Assembly: GCF_000765145.1 (NCBI RefSeq)
Contig: NZ_JMGA01000039.1
Coordinates: 62,001 to 126,000 of the forward strand
Source: Desulfosporosinus sp. HMP52
GTDB taxonomy: Bacteria; Bacillota; Desulfitobacteriia; Desulfitobacteriales; Desulfitobacteriaceae
Length of the DNA: 64,000 nucleotides
Direction: 5' to 3'
A program made the position numbers and the translations under genes. Under the pieces are notes generated by a model. That model was not told where the DNA came from, did not search any database, and saw nothing but the letters and a program-made list of their open reading frames with translations. Positions 53,493 through 62,661 of this stretch are shown one piece after another; positions within the stretch are counted from its first letter, which is position 1, and the number at the start of each line of letters is the position of its first letter.

Positions 53493-54800
53493 GTGATTTG
53501 GAACTCTGAGCAAGAATGTATGAACCGTAATCGATTAGAAGAACTTCAATTGGAACGTTTAAAGTGGACAGTTAACAGGGTGTACAATAAGGTGCCTCAT
53601 TATCGAGATAGATTTGAGAAATTAGGGATATTTCCTGAGAATATTAAATCCTTAGATGATCTCAAGCGCTTGCCATTTACAACTAAGGATGATTTGCGCA
53701 GCAATTATCCCTTCGGTCTCTTTGCTGTGCCTCAGAAAGAATTGGTTCGGGTTCATGCCTCATCGGGCACCACTGGACGTCCTGTGGTAGTAGGCTATAC
53801 AGCTAATGACCTGAATACTTGGACTGACTTGACGGCCCGGATGGTTAGCTTAGCAGGGGTTACTTCTGAAGATGTCGCCCAAATTGCCTTCAACTATGGT
53901 CTATTTACCGGCGGCTTTGGTTTACACTATGGACTAGAGAGAGCTGGAGCGTTAGTAGTACCTGTTTCAGGCGGAAATACAGAACGACAGCTAATGTTAA
54001 TGCAGGATTTTGGGACAACGGTTCTAATATCCACACCGAGTTATTCCTTGTACATTGCGGAAGTTGCGGAAAAGATGGGCATTGATATTTCATCTTTAAA
54101 GTTAAAAATTGGGCTTTTCGGTGGAGAGCCTTGGACAGAAGAAATGCGCACAGAAATTGAATCCAGGCTTCAAATTACCGCTACAGATAACTATGGCCTC
54201 AGCGAAGTCATGGGGCCGGGGGTTGCAGGAGAATGCACTTGCAAATGCGGGCATCATATTGCAGAGGATCATTTTATTGTTGAAACAATTGATCCGGAGA
54301 CAGGGGAAGTTCTCAAACCGGGAGAAGAAGGAGAGCTGGTTTTTACATCTTTGACCAAAGAAGCCTTTCCGGTGATACGTTTTCGGACTAAAGATATTTC
54401 GCGCATTACCCAGGAGCCTTGTCAGTGTGGGCGAACCACTGCTCGCATGCGGAAAATTATCGGGCGGACTGATGACATGCTTATTATTCGTGGTGTAAAT
54501 GTCTTTCCTTCACAGATTGAAAGTGTTCTCATGACCATTGAGGGGATTGGTCCCCACTATTTGATAAACGTGCACAGACGCAACTTCCTCGACGAGCTGG
54601 AGGTAGTAGTGGAGCTTACCCGTGAGGATTTGCTTGAACCCTATTCAAAGTTAGAAGACTTCTCAAGCTACATTCGCCAGAAACTACACAGTGTACTTTC
54701 GATTAATGTTCGCTTGAAGATTGTTCAGCCGGGAACCCTAGAAAGGGGTGCAGGAAAGGCGAAACGGGTCTTCGATTATCGGAATCAGTCTGCGAAATAA
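53493..54800 (+). CDS. paaK: Phenylacetate-CoA ligase family protein
   Basis: A 435-residue AMP-forming acyl-CoA ligase. The ATP loop is HASSGTTGRPVVVGYT and the adenine motif DNYGLSEVMGPGV; the C-terminal domain with IIRGVNVFPSQIE is complete. GTG 53493 gives the usual family start (IWNSEQECMNRNRLEELQLERLKW), 9 nt after GAGG. A longer reading from ATG 53382 would code a false membrane helix out of the terminator and is rejected. It activates phenylacetate or a similar aryl acid. A permease gene follows. Confidence 0.9.
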   Translation: MIWNSEQECMNRNRLEELQLERLKWTVNRVYNKVPHYRDRFEKLGIFPENIKSLDDLKRLPFTTKDDLRSNYPFGLFAVPQKELVRVHASSGTTGRPVVVGYTANDLNTWTDLTARMVSLAGVTSEDVAQIAFNYGLFTGGFGLHYGLERAGALVVPVSGGNTERQLMLMQDFGTTVLISTPSYSLYIAEVAEKMGIDISSLKLKIGLFGGEPWTEEMRTEIESRLQITATDNYGLSEVMGPGVAGECTCKCGHHIAEDHFIVETIDPETGEVLKPGEEGELVFTSLTKEAFPVIRFRTKDISRITQEPCQCGRTTARMRKIIGRTDDMLIIRGVNVFPSQIESVLMTIEGIGPHYLINVHRRNFLDELEVVVELTREDLLEPYSKLEDFSSYIRQKLHSVLSINVRLKIVQPGTLERGAGKAKRVFDYRNQSAK

Positions 54801-54902
54801 AGGTGTGCAGAATTGTAATCTGTTGGAAGTAAGGGATTTGGCTTCGGATATTAGGGGTTAATCCTAGGATGTTCAAATCTAAATGAAGTGGAGTTGTTAA
54901 TT

Positions 54903-56501
54903 GTGGTGCCCGTTAGTTCACTTTTGTTAACATTAACCCCTATTGTAGTCATTATAGCAATGCTTGTAATCTGGAAAAAGCCTGCAGATATAAGTGGTAT
55001 TGTTGGTTGGGTTGTTGTCTCGATTATTGCCTTCTTTTTTTTCCAAACGAACTTGGAAGTCTTAATTAGGTCAACCATAACCGGAGTAGTGAGATCCTTC
55101 GCGGTTTCTTTAGTTGTGGCAGCTTCTTTATTGCAAATGGCTTATATGGAAAAAACCGGGGCCCTCAAAAGAATAATTATATTTATCAAAACAATTGCCT
55201 GCGAAAATAAAGCGGTACAAATCATGATGATTAATATTGGCTTTGGAACTTTAATGGTTTCAGTGGGAGCGACGCCTGTCTCACTGCTCCCTCCCATTAT
55301 GTTGGCCCTGGGTTATTCTACCTATGTTTCCATCGCTCTACCCTGCATAGGATATGATGCTCTATGCACTTACGCCTTGTTAGGAGCTCCTATTGTCGTC
55401 TTTGTAGACGTTGCCAATTCTTTTCTGGGACAGGGCCATGAAATAAGTTTATCTCAGGCAGGAAGTGTCTTTTTTATGTTTCTGCCGGTTATTTCAACTT
55501 TAATAGGATTTTGCATGCTTTGGATTGTCGGGCGTTGGCAGGGGATAAAAGATGGTTGGTTGCCTGTAGTTATTACTGGTGCAGTAATAGCTGTTGTGTC
55601 ATTTTTTACAAATAAAGTAGATCGATTAGTGGTTCTAACCGGAATTATGTGTGGTGCTGCAGTCATTATTGTAATGTCTTTGTATCTCTTGTCCACTGGG
55701 AAAAAGATAATTGATAAAAGTCGATTGACAAAGGAAGAATTAGACTATGAGAAAAGTTATCCCTTTTGGAAGGCCTTGACACCTTGGGGACTTCTTGTGA
55801 TTTTAATATTAGGATTAAACCTTCCCTCTGATATGTTTAATCTTTTATATAGGAAAATTACTCTTCCCTTAGCGGGATTATCGGCAGATGGCAAGCCCAT
55901 TGTGACACGAGCTTTATGGAACGCTTATACTTGGATTTTTATAAGCACCTTCCTCTCCATGATCTTCATTAAACCTACAAAGACACAATTGAGGGAAACC
56001 TTTACCTTGTGGTGGAAGAGAGCCCCTAGACCGGTATTTGCGGCAATTATCTTCTTCGTTATTGGGGAGATAATGAATATGTCCGGCTTTGATATGACTA
56101 CTAATAAATATGCAGTAGCAAGTATGGTTCAAATTTTGGCTAATTTCTCTTCTCAAATCTTCAGTGATGCTTATGGGTCGGTTGTGGCCTTTATTGGTTT
56201 GTTGGGGGGATTTATTACCGGCAGCGAAGCATCCACAATAGCTATGTTTGCAACCTATACTCTTAAGACTTCAAATATGCTTCATATGGGATTACTGGAA
56301 ATGTTGATTATCACTGCAGGCTTAGCCTTTGGAGGAGGCTTGGCAAGTGTTATTTCACCGGCAAAGCTTCAGAATGCTTCTGCAGCTATCGATAAATTGG
56401 GGGAAGAGACTGCGGTTATTCGAATTGCTTTTGTATTTGCCATTTTATTAACTGCTGTGACCGCAGCGTTAGTTATGGTGTTTCTGGGTGTTTTCGTCTG
56501 A
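54903..56501 (+). CDS. L-lactate permease-family transporter, divergent
   Basis: A 532-residue protein with about twelve helices, of the LctP superfamily but quite different from lldP at 8601-10394; family parts seen are VSVGATPVSLLPPIMLALGYS and GSVVAFIGLLGGFITGSEASTIAM. GTG 54903 is preferred, 9 nt after GGAG; another GTG at 54888 lies before that site. It is 102 nt after paaK in the same direction, so it may import the aryl acid that PaaK activates. A hairpin terminator follows. Confidence 0.82.
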   Translation: MVPVSSLLLTLTPIVVIIAMLVIWKKPADISGIVGWVVVSIIAFFFFQTNLEVLIRSTITGVVRSFAVSLVVAASLLQMAYMEKTGALKRIIIFIKTIACENKAVQIMMINIGFGTLMVSVGATPVSLLPPIMLALGYSTYVSIALPCIGYDALCTYALLGAPIVVFVDVANSFLGQGHEISLSQAGSVFFMFLPVISTLIGFCMLWIVGRWQGIKDGWLPVVITGAVIAVVSFFTNKVDRLVVLTGIMCGAAVIIVMSLYLLSTGKKIIDKSRLTKEELDYEKSYPFWKALTPWGLLVILILGLNLPSDMFNLLYRKITLPLAGLSADGKPIVTRALWNAYTWIFISTFLSMIFIKPTKTQLRETFTLWWKRAPRPVFAAIIFFVIGEIMNMSGFDMTTNKYAVASMVQILANFSSQIFSDAYGSVVAFIGLLGGFITGSEASTIAMFATYTLKTSNMLHMGLLEMLIITAGLAFGGGLASVISPAKLQNASAAIDKLGEETAVIRIAFVFAILLTAVTAALVMVFLGVFV

Positions 56502-56552
56502 AGCACTTAGTATTAGTTTTTCTTAAGTTGGTAAATGAAACGAAGAAAGCAG

Positions 56553-56594
56553 AGTCCATTATCCTTGAGTTATACAAGGAGTGGACTTTTCTTT
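56553..56594 (+). terminator. Terminator after the paaK-permease pair
   Basis: AGTCCA pairs with TGGACT around an inner CCTTG/CAAGG stem, then TTTTCTTTG. Confidence 0.8.
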
Positions 56595-56771
56595 GTTTCT
56601 AAGAAGTCCGTATATGGAAAAAATTATATAATAAATATTAAGTGATCTACCCTAAACCCTGTTCGAAGTTATATAATCAAATTATAATATTGATAAGCTT
56701 TTCGAAAGAGATTAAGCTTAGGAACCGCATTGTGGGGTGTGTTTGTGGAAAAGTGTCAATTGGAGACGAAG

Positions 56772-57635
56772 ATGATCATTAAGTCATGTTCAAGTCTAAG
56801 TAAAAGGGCTATTGAGGATGTACTCAACTTAGAAAGTGTTTGTATGGATCACGATAGTCTTCAAGGAAGCTTTTTTTTAGATCCGTCATTAAACTTCAAT
56901 CAACGGATTAAGAGCTTTTTCTTACTCTATGACAAAAGTAATCTAGTAAGTATGTTGTCTATGTTCATTCCAACAGAACATGAAGCAGAGATTACAGCTT
57001 ACACTCTACCTAAGTTCAGAGGAAAGGGTCTTTTTAAATCATTACTAGCAAAAGCAGTTAAAGAATTAGGCCAATTTAATGTGCCGGAAATATTATTTGT
57101 ATGTGAAAGCTCTTCAGTTGCCGGTAAACGAGTTGTTGATTCTTTCGAAGCAAGTTATGATCATACTGAGTATTATATGAGCTTAGATAATGTAAGTTAT
57201 ACTAGCTTAAAAGAGTATCGTCTACGACTTTTGAAGGTAGAGAAAAAAGATCTCGAAAAGGCGATAATAACTAACATGAAGGTTTTTAGTGATAGCTATG
57301 CAGAATCTGAGAGCCTAATTATTAATCGCTTTAAATTAAAGGATAGAGAACAATTTCTAGCGATTCTAGGTGAAGTAATTATTGGGATAGTTTCAGTAAA
57401 CCTAGAGGGTGAAGGTGTGTCGATATTTGGACTTGGTATTGAACCTGAATATCGTTGTAAAGGCTATGGGAAAGAACTTTTGCATCTTATCATCGATAAT
57501 TTCTTGCAAAGAGGTAGATCCGAGATAACTATTGAAGTGAATAGTGAGAATGCCGAGGCGTTAAAGCTGTATAAAAGCACGGGTTTTTATCCAGAAGTAG
57601 CTTATGAGTACTACCGCTTAAAACTTGTGAAATAA
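56772..57635 (+). CDS. Tandem GNAT-domain acetyltransferase
   Basis: A 287-residue protein with two GNAT-like halves. The N-terminal half has RGKGLFKSLLAKA; the C-terminal half has the better conserved RCKGYGKELLHLII plus NSENAEALKLYKSTGF. The second domain should bind acetyl-CoA. ATG 56772 follows GGAG at 6-nt spacing; upstream in-frame starts from 56730 lack one. It may be co-transcribed with the NRDE gene. Substrate unknown. Confidence 0.8.
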   Translation: MIIKSCSSLSKRAIEDVLNLESVCMDHDSLQGSFFLDPSLNFNQRIKSFFLLYDKSNLVSMLSMFIPTEHEAEITAYTLPKFRGKGLFKSLLAKAVKELGQFNVPEILFVCESSSVAGKRVVDSFEASYDHTEYYMSLDNVSYTSLKEYRLRLLKVEKKDLEKAIITNMKVFSDSYAESESLIINRFKLKDREQFLAILGEVIIGIVSVNLEGEGVSIFGLGIEPEYRCKGYGKELLHLIIDNFLQRGRSEITIEVNSENAEALKLYKSTGFYPEVAYEYYRLKLVK

Positions 57636-57724
57636 GATAGAGAAATTCAGTGGCCAGAGCAGTTACGAAGAGACTAAAGTTTGGTAGGGCATATCTTGCG
57701 AAGGAGAGGGGGAGGTTAGATCCG

Positions 57725-58504
57725 ATGTGCTTGATAGTTTTTGCCTATGACTGCCACCCAAACTATCGATTAATTCTTGCGGCAAATAGAGATGAATACT
57801 TCCGACGGCCAACTGAAAAGGCTCATTTTTGGGAAACTCATCCCTGGGTTTTGGCTGGCAGAGATTTAGAGATGCTTGGAACCTGGATGGGGATAACTCG
57901 TTCAGGACGTTTAGCTGCCCTAACAAATTATAGAGATCGATCGTTGCTACTTGCTGATCCAAAATCTAGGGGTACTTTGGTCAGTAACTTTTTATGTCTG
58001 AATGAACCCCCAATCAGCTATTTGCGAAATGTAAATAGTTATCAAGGAAGTTACAATCCGTTTAACCTTATTGTTGGAGATTTCTCGTGTTTGCTATATT
58101 ATTCCCAACAAACAGGGGAGATGGAAGAACTCAAACCGGGAATATATGGTCTCAGTAATCATCTCTTAGATACTTCTTGGCCTAAAGTTCTAAAAAGCAA
58201 ACAAAAACTAGCAAGATATATAGAAAGTAGGCCTACCATCAAAACTGACCCGCTTTTTGAAATCTTACTTGATGAGGAAAAGGCCAATGATCACGACCTA
58301 CCTAATACTGGAATTGATTACGAAATGGAAAAGTTATTGTCTTCGACCTTTATTAGAGGTACGGTTTATGGAACAAGATCTTCGACGGTGTTATTAATTG
58401 CTCGAAATAATCGGGTAACCTTCAGGGAAAAGAGTTTCTCACCCGGTCAGAAATCATTTGTTGAGGTAGTTCATGAGTTTGAAGTTACGGACCTGGGGGC
58501 GTAA
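57725..58504 (+). CDS. NRDE/TANGO2-family protein
   Basis: A 259-residue protein beginning MCLIVFAYDCHPNYRLILAANRDEYFRRP, the defining start of the NRDE (TANGO2) family, in which Cys2 resembles an N-terminal nucleophile. Family function is still debated (heme trafficking or acyl hydrolysis proposed elsewhere). ATG 57725 is chosen because GGGGGAGG lies 9 nt upstream; an earlier in-frame ATG at 57650 adds a basic tail and would hide Cys2. Full length for the family. Confidence 0.88.
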   Translation: MCLIVFAYDCHPNYRLILAANRDEYFRRPTEKAHFWETHPWVLAGRDLEMLGTWMGITRSGRLAALTNYRDRSLLLADPKSRGTLVSNFLCLNEPPISYLRNVNSYQGSYNPFNLIVGDFSCLLYYSQQTGEMEELKPGIYGLSNHLLDTSWPKVLKSKQKLARYIESRPTIKTDPLFEILLDEEKANDHDLPNTGIDYEMEKLLSSTFIRGTVYGTRSSTVLLIARNNRVTFREKSFSPGQKSFVEVVHEFEVTDLGA

Positions 58505-58577
58505 GTAAGGCTTACCAACCTTCTCTAATGAGTAGACTTCATTTTTAATAAAAATATTTTTAAAGAGGTATTATTTT

Positions 58578-60152
58578 ATGACTTACAATACTCAAAAACC
58601 TGTTATTCTTTCAGATCAGGTTAAATCCACTCTCCATAGTCTGGAGCCCCTTACCAGAAAAGTGCTCTTGACAATCGGCCAGCCCAACCCCCAGGATAAT
58701 CGAGGGGATATTGACCGAATACGTCAATTCTTAGAGCGTAGTTATGGGTCGGTTAGAATTCCTTTGTCACTTATGTCGAAGATCCCTAAGATATGCCGGA
58801 GCTCTAATTGGAAGCTCACCGCTGTTTTATCGGAAACCTGTCAGGGATGGACACTTATTGATATGGAGCCTGGTGATACCACTCAAGAACATTTGGGACT
58901 GGCCATAGACATAGGAACCACAACAGTGGTTGTTTATTTGATCGATCTCACTGATGGAAAAGTACTTAAGTATGCGGCAGATTATAATGATCAAATTGTT
59001 ATGGGGGAGGATATACTGACTAGAATACGTTACGCATCCTCGCCAGATGGTTTAGCCAGTCTCCAAGAAGCAGTTCTAGCTACCCTTAATCGTTTGATAA
59101 AACGTCTTTACCCGTTACCGTCAGAAACAAGTATGATTTCTGCAGCAGCCATAGGTGCCAATACGACGATGATTCATTTGCTATTAGGTCTGGATCCTGC
59201 TTCCATTTGCCGTGCTCCTTATATTCCTGTTGTCAATAATCCGGGCTTAATCACAGCTGGGGAAATTGGTCTAGATATTTCTCCACTGGCACCGGTTTAT
59301 TGTCTCCCGAGTATAGGAAGTTTTCTGGGAGGAGATGTCATAGGCGGAATACTTGTCAGTGGTATGCACCAACAGTCAGAAATATCCCTTTTTGTGGATA
59401 TTGGCACCAATGGGGAAATTGTTTTGGGTAATAAAGACTGGCTTGTCGCCTGTGCCGGAGCAGCAGGACCAGCGCTAGAGGGCGGGGTCACAACTTATGG
59501 AATGCGAGCAGAACAAGGAGCAGTAGATCATGTTTCCATAAATCAGAAAACTGGCTGGGTTGATTATTCTACAATTGGTAATATGCCTGCTCTGGGCATC
59601 TGTGGTTCAGGCTTAGTAGACACCCTTGCCGGACTTTTCCTGAGTGGGATTATTGATCGCAGTGCCCGGTTTCAAAATGGCCAGCAAGAATTTGTCGTAG
59701 TACCTGCTCATGAAACAGCATCTGGGGAGGACATTGTCGTTTCCCAAGTCGATATCAAGAACTTTATGGCAACGAAGGGGGCAGTCAATGCTGCTACTGA
59801 TTTACTGATAGAGAATGTTGGGTGTGATTGGCGTGAAATTAGTCATTTCTACGCAGCTGGGGCTTTTGGCCAGTATTTGCCAATCGAGTCTGCTGTTACA
59901 ATAGGTCTTTACCCTGATCTTCCCCGAACTGCAATTGTTCGTTTAGGCAATAGTTCAGGAGAAGCTGCCCGTCAAGTGCTCTTATCCAGAACAAAACGTT
60001 TAGAGGCCGAAGAGATTGCCCAGAAGGTCACCTATTTTGAGTTAAATGCTAATGCTGCGTTTATGGACAAGTTTGTCAGCAGCAAGTTTCTTCCCCATAC
60101 AGATCTTGACCGTTATCCCAGCGTTCGAGAGAGGCTGCAAAATCGGGTCTAA
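58578..60152 (+). CDS. ASKHA-domain (DUF4445) corrinoid-activator-like protein lacking the ferredoxin domain
   Basis: A 524-residue protein. Residues about 107-480 are the ASKHA ATPase-like fold of RACE/RamA proteins: LAIDIGTTTVVVYLID, GANTTMIHLLLG, IGSFLGGDVIGGIL, FVDIGTNGEIV and ICGSGLVD. The N-terminal 100 residues lack the usual CxxxxCxxC 2Fe-2S cluster. It may reactivate a corrinoid protein using an outside electron donor. ATG 58578 follows AGAGG. Ended by a 17-bp hairpin. Confidence 0.85.
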   Translation: MTYNTQKPVILSDQVKSTLHSLEPLTRKVLLTIGQPNPQDNRGDIDRIRQFLERSYGSVRIPLSLMSKIPKICRSSNWKLTAVLSETCQGWTLIDMEPGDTTQEHLGLAIDIGTTTVVVYLIDLTDGKVLKYAADYNDQIVMGEDILTRIRYASSPDGLASLQEAVLATLNRLIKRLYPLPSETSMISAAAIGANTTMIHLLLGLDPASICRAPYIPVVNNPGLITAGEIGLDISPLAPVYCLPSIGSFLGGDVIGGILVSGMHQQSEISLFVDIGTNGEIVLGNKDWLVACAGAAGPALEGGVTTYGMRAEQGAVDHVSINQKTGWVDYSTIGNMPALGICGSGLVDTLAGLFLSGIIDRSARFQNGQQEFVVVPAHETASGEDIVVSQVDIKNFMATKGAVNAATDLLIENVGCDWREISHFYAAGAFGQYLPIESAVTIGLYPDLPRTAIVRLGNSSGEAARQVLLSRTKRLEAEEIAQKVTYFELNANAAFMDKFVSSKFLPHTDLDRYPSVRERLQNRV

Positions 60153-60155
60153 TAG

Positions 60156-60192
60156 TCAAGCCCTCCTCTTCAAATCTGAAGAGGAGGGCTTG
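60156..60192. terminator. Perfect 17-bp hairpin terminator
   Basis: TCAAGCCCTCCTCTTCA pairs with TGAAGAGGAGGGCTTGA around AATC, between convergent genes. Confidence 0.85.
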
Positions 60193-60212
60193 ATGTCTTT
60201 TCTTTATAATAG

Positions 60213-61214
60213 TTACAGTGTTTCGCTTACAAGTGCAGACCAGTTTTTCCCTCTATAAGCGTTATATCCTCGTGTATGAGCATAACCATAGATTTTAGTG
60301 CCCATTGTGTCGTTTTCAAAAAGATAACCGTAGGTTTCTCCGTTAATAGCTAATTGAGCAGCCTTTAAATGTTTTAAATTTTCCGTAAGGATGCCCTTTC
60401 TGGTTCGGCAGGCAATAACATAGCCGGCGCTGTTAATAATGAATATATCACCATTTTTGCCTATGCGAGCAGAATCAATAATGTCATAGATGAAATTCCA
60501 GTTAAATCGAGTAGAAAAGTATCCTAAGATTTGAGCATCCTCGCCGCGAATAGGGCATGTGTAGGCAACAGTATGAGATTTACTAATCGAAGAATAGTAT
60601 AAGTCACTTACCGATATAGCATTCTCAGCCTTGGCAGATTTGAACCAGTCTCTATCCGCCATATTTTGCCCGATGAGTTCGTGGTGAACACCGGCAGCTA
60701 GGATTATACCTTCTGTATCCAAAACATATAGGTCATTGTATACCTCATAAATATCTACCAGTTTTTTTAGTAAGGTATTGGCGATGGAAGTACGGTCGGT
60801 AATTGTTGTACAGAAGCAGTTCTTAACCTTATCAAAGCCAGCCCAAGCTTGTGCATCACAATTGCGTTCGAAAAGATTTCGGTCAATCTTATCAATGGTA
60901 TCATAGGCGACATCTGCCATCCGTACGGCCATAACTTCGTTTGCTTTACTCTGAATATTCTCGATAATTGTTGTGCTTTCTTTGGTTGAAGCGAGACTCC
61001 GGGTAGCAAGTTTTTTAATTTCATCGGCTACGACGCTAAAGCCACGACCTGCTTCACCTGCTCTTGCTGCTTCAATGGCAGAATTTAAAGATAAGAGGTT
61101 TGTGTGTTGGGCTATTTGGCGGATAGATTCAATGACCTGACTCATTTCTTGATTAGCCTCTTTGAGCTCGCTTAAAAGGATTGATGTATCAATAACTAAG
61201 TTCTCGTTTGCCAT
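60213..61214 (-). CDS. Soluble chemoreceptor-like protein: short MCP signalling tip then Cache domain
   Basis: A 333-residue protein with no membrane segment. Residues about 31-70 hold the conserved receptor tip ([18 protein letters not shown], then [13 protein letters not shown]). A helix leads to a C-terminal Cache sensor (about 120-330) with [31 protein letters not shown] and [11 protein letters not shown]. The signalling part is far shorter than usual and precedes the sensor. It would bind CheW/CheA in the cytoplasm and sense an internal ligand. ATG 61214 follows GAGGTGAG. Confidence 0.83.
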   Translation of the reverse strand: MANENLVIDTSILLSELKEANQEMSQVIESIRQIAQHTNLLSLNSAIEAARAGEAGRGFSVVADEIKKLATRSLASTKESTTIIENIQSKANEVMAVRMADVAYDTIDKIDRNLFERNCDAQAWAGFDKVKNCFCTTITDRTSIANTLLKKLVDIYEVYNDLYVLDTEGIILAAGVHHELIGQNMADRDWFKSAKAENAISVSDLYYSSISKSHTVAYTCPIRGEDAQILGYFSTRFNWNFIYDIIDSARIGKNGDIFIINSAGYVIACRTRKGILTENLKHLKAAQLAINGETYGYLFENDTMGTKIYGYAHTRGYNAYRGKNWSALVSETL

Positions 61215-61349
61215 TAGCTCACCTCAAAATAGAAATAGCCTACCTAATACTTAGGTAGGCATCATTGCCAACTCTTTCACATAATTATACGATAGCCAGA
61301 GGAAATTGCAAGTATTTCTTTTTAGCTCGTGCATTCGACAGTTTACTGC

Positions 61350-61775
61350 TTAATTAGAGTCAGTATCAGAATCAGTTTCAGAATCGGTATCCGGTACAAA
61401 GGATAAATTACAAAAGGTAAGAACATCGTTAAATTCTATGAAGCTAAAGTTGTTAGCTTGAGCTTTTTCCATAAGTTGAGATAGGGGAGTTGTGGTTAGG
61501 ATAACATCCTTTGGTTCAAGTAGTTGATGAATGAGACCAAAGTGTTGAGGGTTAAAGCGAATAGAAATATGTATTTCATTTTCCCAAGTTACTTGAAGGA
61601 CATAGGCATCTTTATGTTCAGTTGAAAACCAATGATAAGTATATTTGGAAAGGCCGGACTGATTGATAGCTCTAACTTGTTCATTGAATTCTTTAACATA
61701 AAGGATAAGAACATCACGCCCATTTTCGAGTTTTCCAAAGGCGGACTGTTCAGGTGTGTAAGCTTGAGTAAACAT
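61350..61775 (-). CDS. Conserved-looking protein with acidic Asp/Ser/Thr tail, unknown
   Basis: A 141-residue soluble protein. The first 125 residues seem globular with no known domain; the last dozen are a DTDSETDSD-type acidic repeat, coded by near-tandem hexamers. ATG 61775 follows GGGGGAG at 5-nt spacing. Probably monocistronic. Function not assignable. Confidence 0.6.
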   Translation of the reverse strand: MFTQAYTPEQSAFGKLENGRDVLILYVKEFNEQVRAINQSGLSKYTYHWFSTEHKDAYVLQVTWENEIHISIRFNPQHFGLIHQLLEPKDVILTTTPLSQLMEKAQANNFSFIEFNDVLTFCNLSFVPDTDSETDSDTDSN

Positions 61776-61942
61776 CTTAACTCCCCCAATTCAATAAATC
61801 GTAAAGGCTCCCCCAAAAAAAGTCCTAATATCAAACACTTTACCCGAATGAACGAGTTTAATAATCTATTCTTAATATGTTGTCATTATAGACTATTTGG
61901 ATGCTTAAGTGAAGTAATAACAAGAGGAAAGAAGGGAATCAA

Positions 61943-62206
61943 ATGGGTAATCCATGTGGAACGACGAACGCCAAAATCTATATGACCATGGAAGTTGATG
62001 GAGTTCCGATTTATTATGGTTCGGGAGTTAATCCTGTCAATTCTCCAGCTCAATATTTTGTTGCGTGGGGTAAAGGAGTAATATCTTCAGGCTTGATTCA
62101 TACCTTTAACAGTGAATCCGTAGAAGAGGGATCATTGTGGTTTGTTGATGAAGATGAGGCAGAGGAACAATATGCTAAACTGCGAGAAGTCTTAAGTAAG
62201 AGATAA
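61943..62206 (+). CDS. Small protein, unknown
   Basis: An 87-residue soluble acidic protein, start MGNPCGTTNAKIY, with an aromatic, probably beta-strand middle and a helical end rich in Glu/Lys. ATG 61943 follows AGAAGGGAA. Immediate hairpin terminator. No domain recognised. Confidence 0.6.
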   Translation: MGNPCGTTNAKIYMTMEVDGVPIYYGSGVNPVNSPAQYFVAWGKGVISSGLIHTFNSESVEEGSLWFVDEDEAEEQYAKLREVLSKR

Positions 62207-62239
62207 AAAAGACATTCACACGTGTGCAAATGTCTTTTA
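62205..62239 (+). terminator. Terminator after the 87-residue gene
   Basis: AAAAAAGACATT pairs with AATGTCTTTT, enclosing CACAC/GTGTG. Confidence 0.8.
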
Positions 62240-62250
62240 GCAGTATTATG

Positions 62251-62349
62251 CTACCAATGCCGGCGGCCCCATCGAGGAACTGGAATTATAACTATCCAAG
62301 GATTCCGACGCCAAAACCGTCTGCGCTGCCTACGATGCCATCTGTCCAT
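62251..62349 (-). CDS. 32-residue Arg/Trp-rich micro-protein
   Basis: ATG 62349 is preceded on the minus strand by AAGGAGTGATATC, an excellent ribosome site, and the frame runs to TAG. The product has 11 Arg, 5 Trp and 2 His in 32 residues: a cationic front (RRQRRRFWRR), a hydrophobic middle (PWIVIIPVP) and a basic end. Such composition fits a membrane- or nucleic-acid-binding peptide or a small spore protein. It lies outside the usual size cut-off. The 14 bases before the start match those before the 37181-37444 gene. Confidence 0.65.
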   Translation of the reverse strand: MDRWHRRQRRRFWRRNPWIVIIPVPRWGRRHW

Positions 62350-62466
62350 GATATCACTCCTTACCTAAAAAATTAATTCATATTAAAAACGACCTGCGCT
62401 TAATCGTCATCTTTAACTGTTGATCCATTATATGGAATAAACAATTTGTCAGGTTCCAATATTTCT

Positions 62467-62500
62467 AGCATCTGTTTGTAGATAAAGCAGATGCTTTTTT
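62467..62500 (+). terminator. Orphan rho-independent terminator
   Basis: AGCATCTG (62467-62474) pairs with CAGATGCT (62488-62495), then TTTTTT. No plus-strand gene ends just before it, so it could end a small RNA or act as leftover read-through stop. Confidence 0.7.
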
Positions 62501-62573
62501 AGAGCCTTTAATTATTCAAATTATCGCAGGAAGTGAAGATATAATCTGAAAAGAAAATCATTCAATAAAGGTA

Positions 62574-62602
62574 TTGACATAGGATTCAAATGGCAGTAAA
62601 TT
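62574..62602 (+). promoter_or_regulatory. Promoter of the efflux adaptor operon
   Basis: TTGACA (62574-62579) with a 17-nt spacer to TAAATT (62597-62602), 60 nt before the adaptor ATG. Confidence 0.65.
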
Positions 62603-62661
62603 AAATCGTGCCCTAAATGTACGCATGCGAACTATTCTTACACAAACAAAGGGGGATTGGA

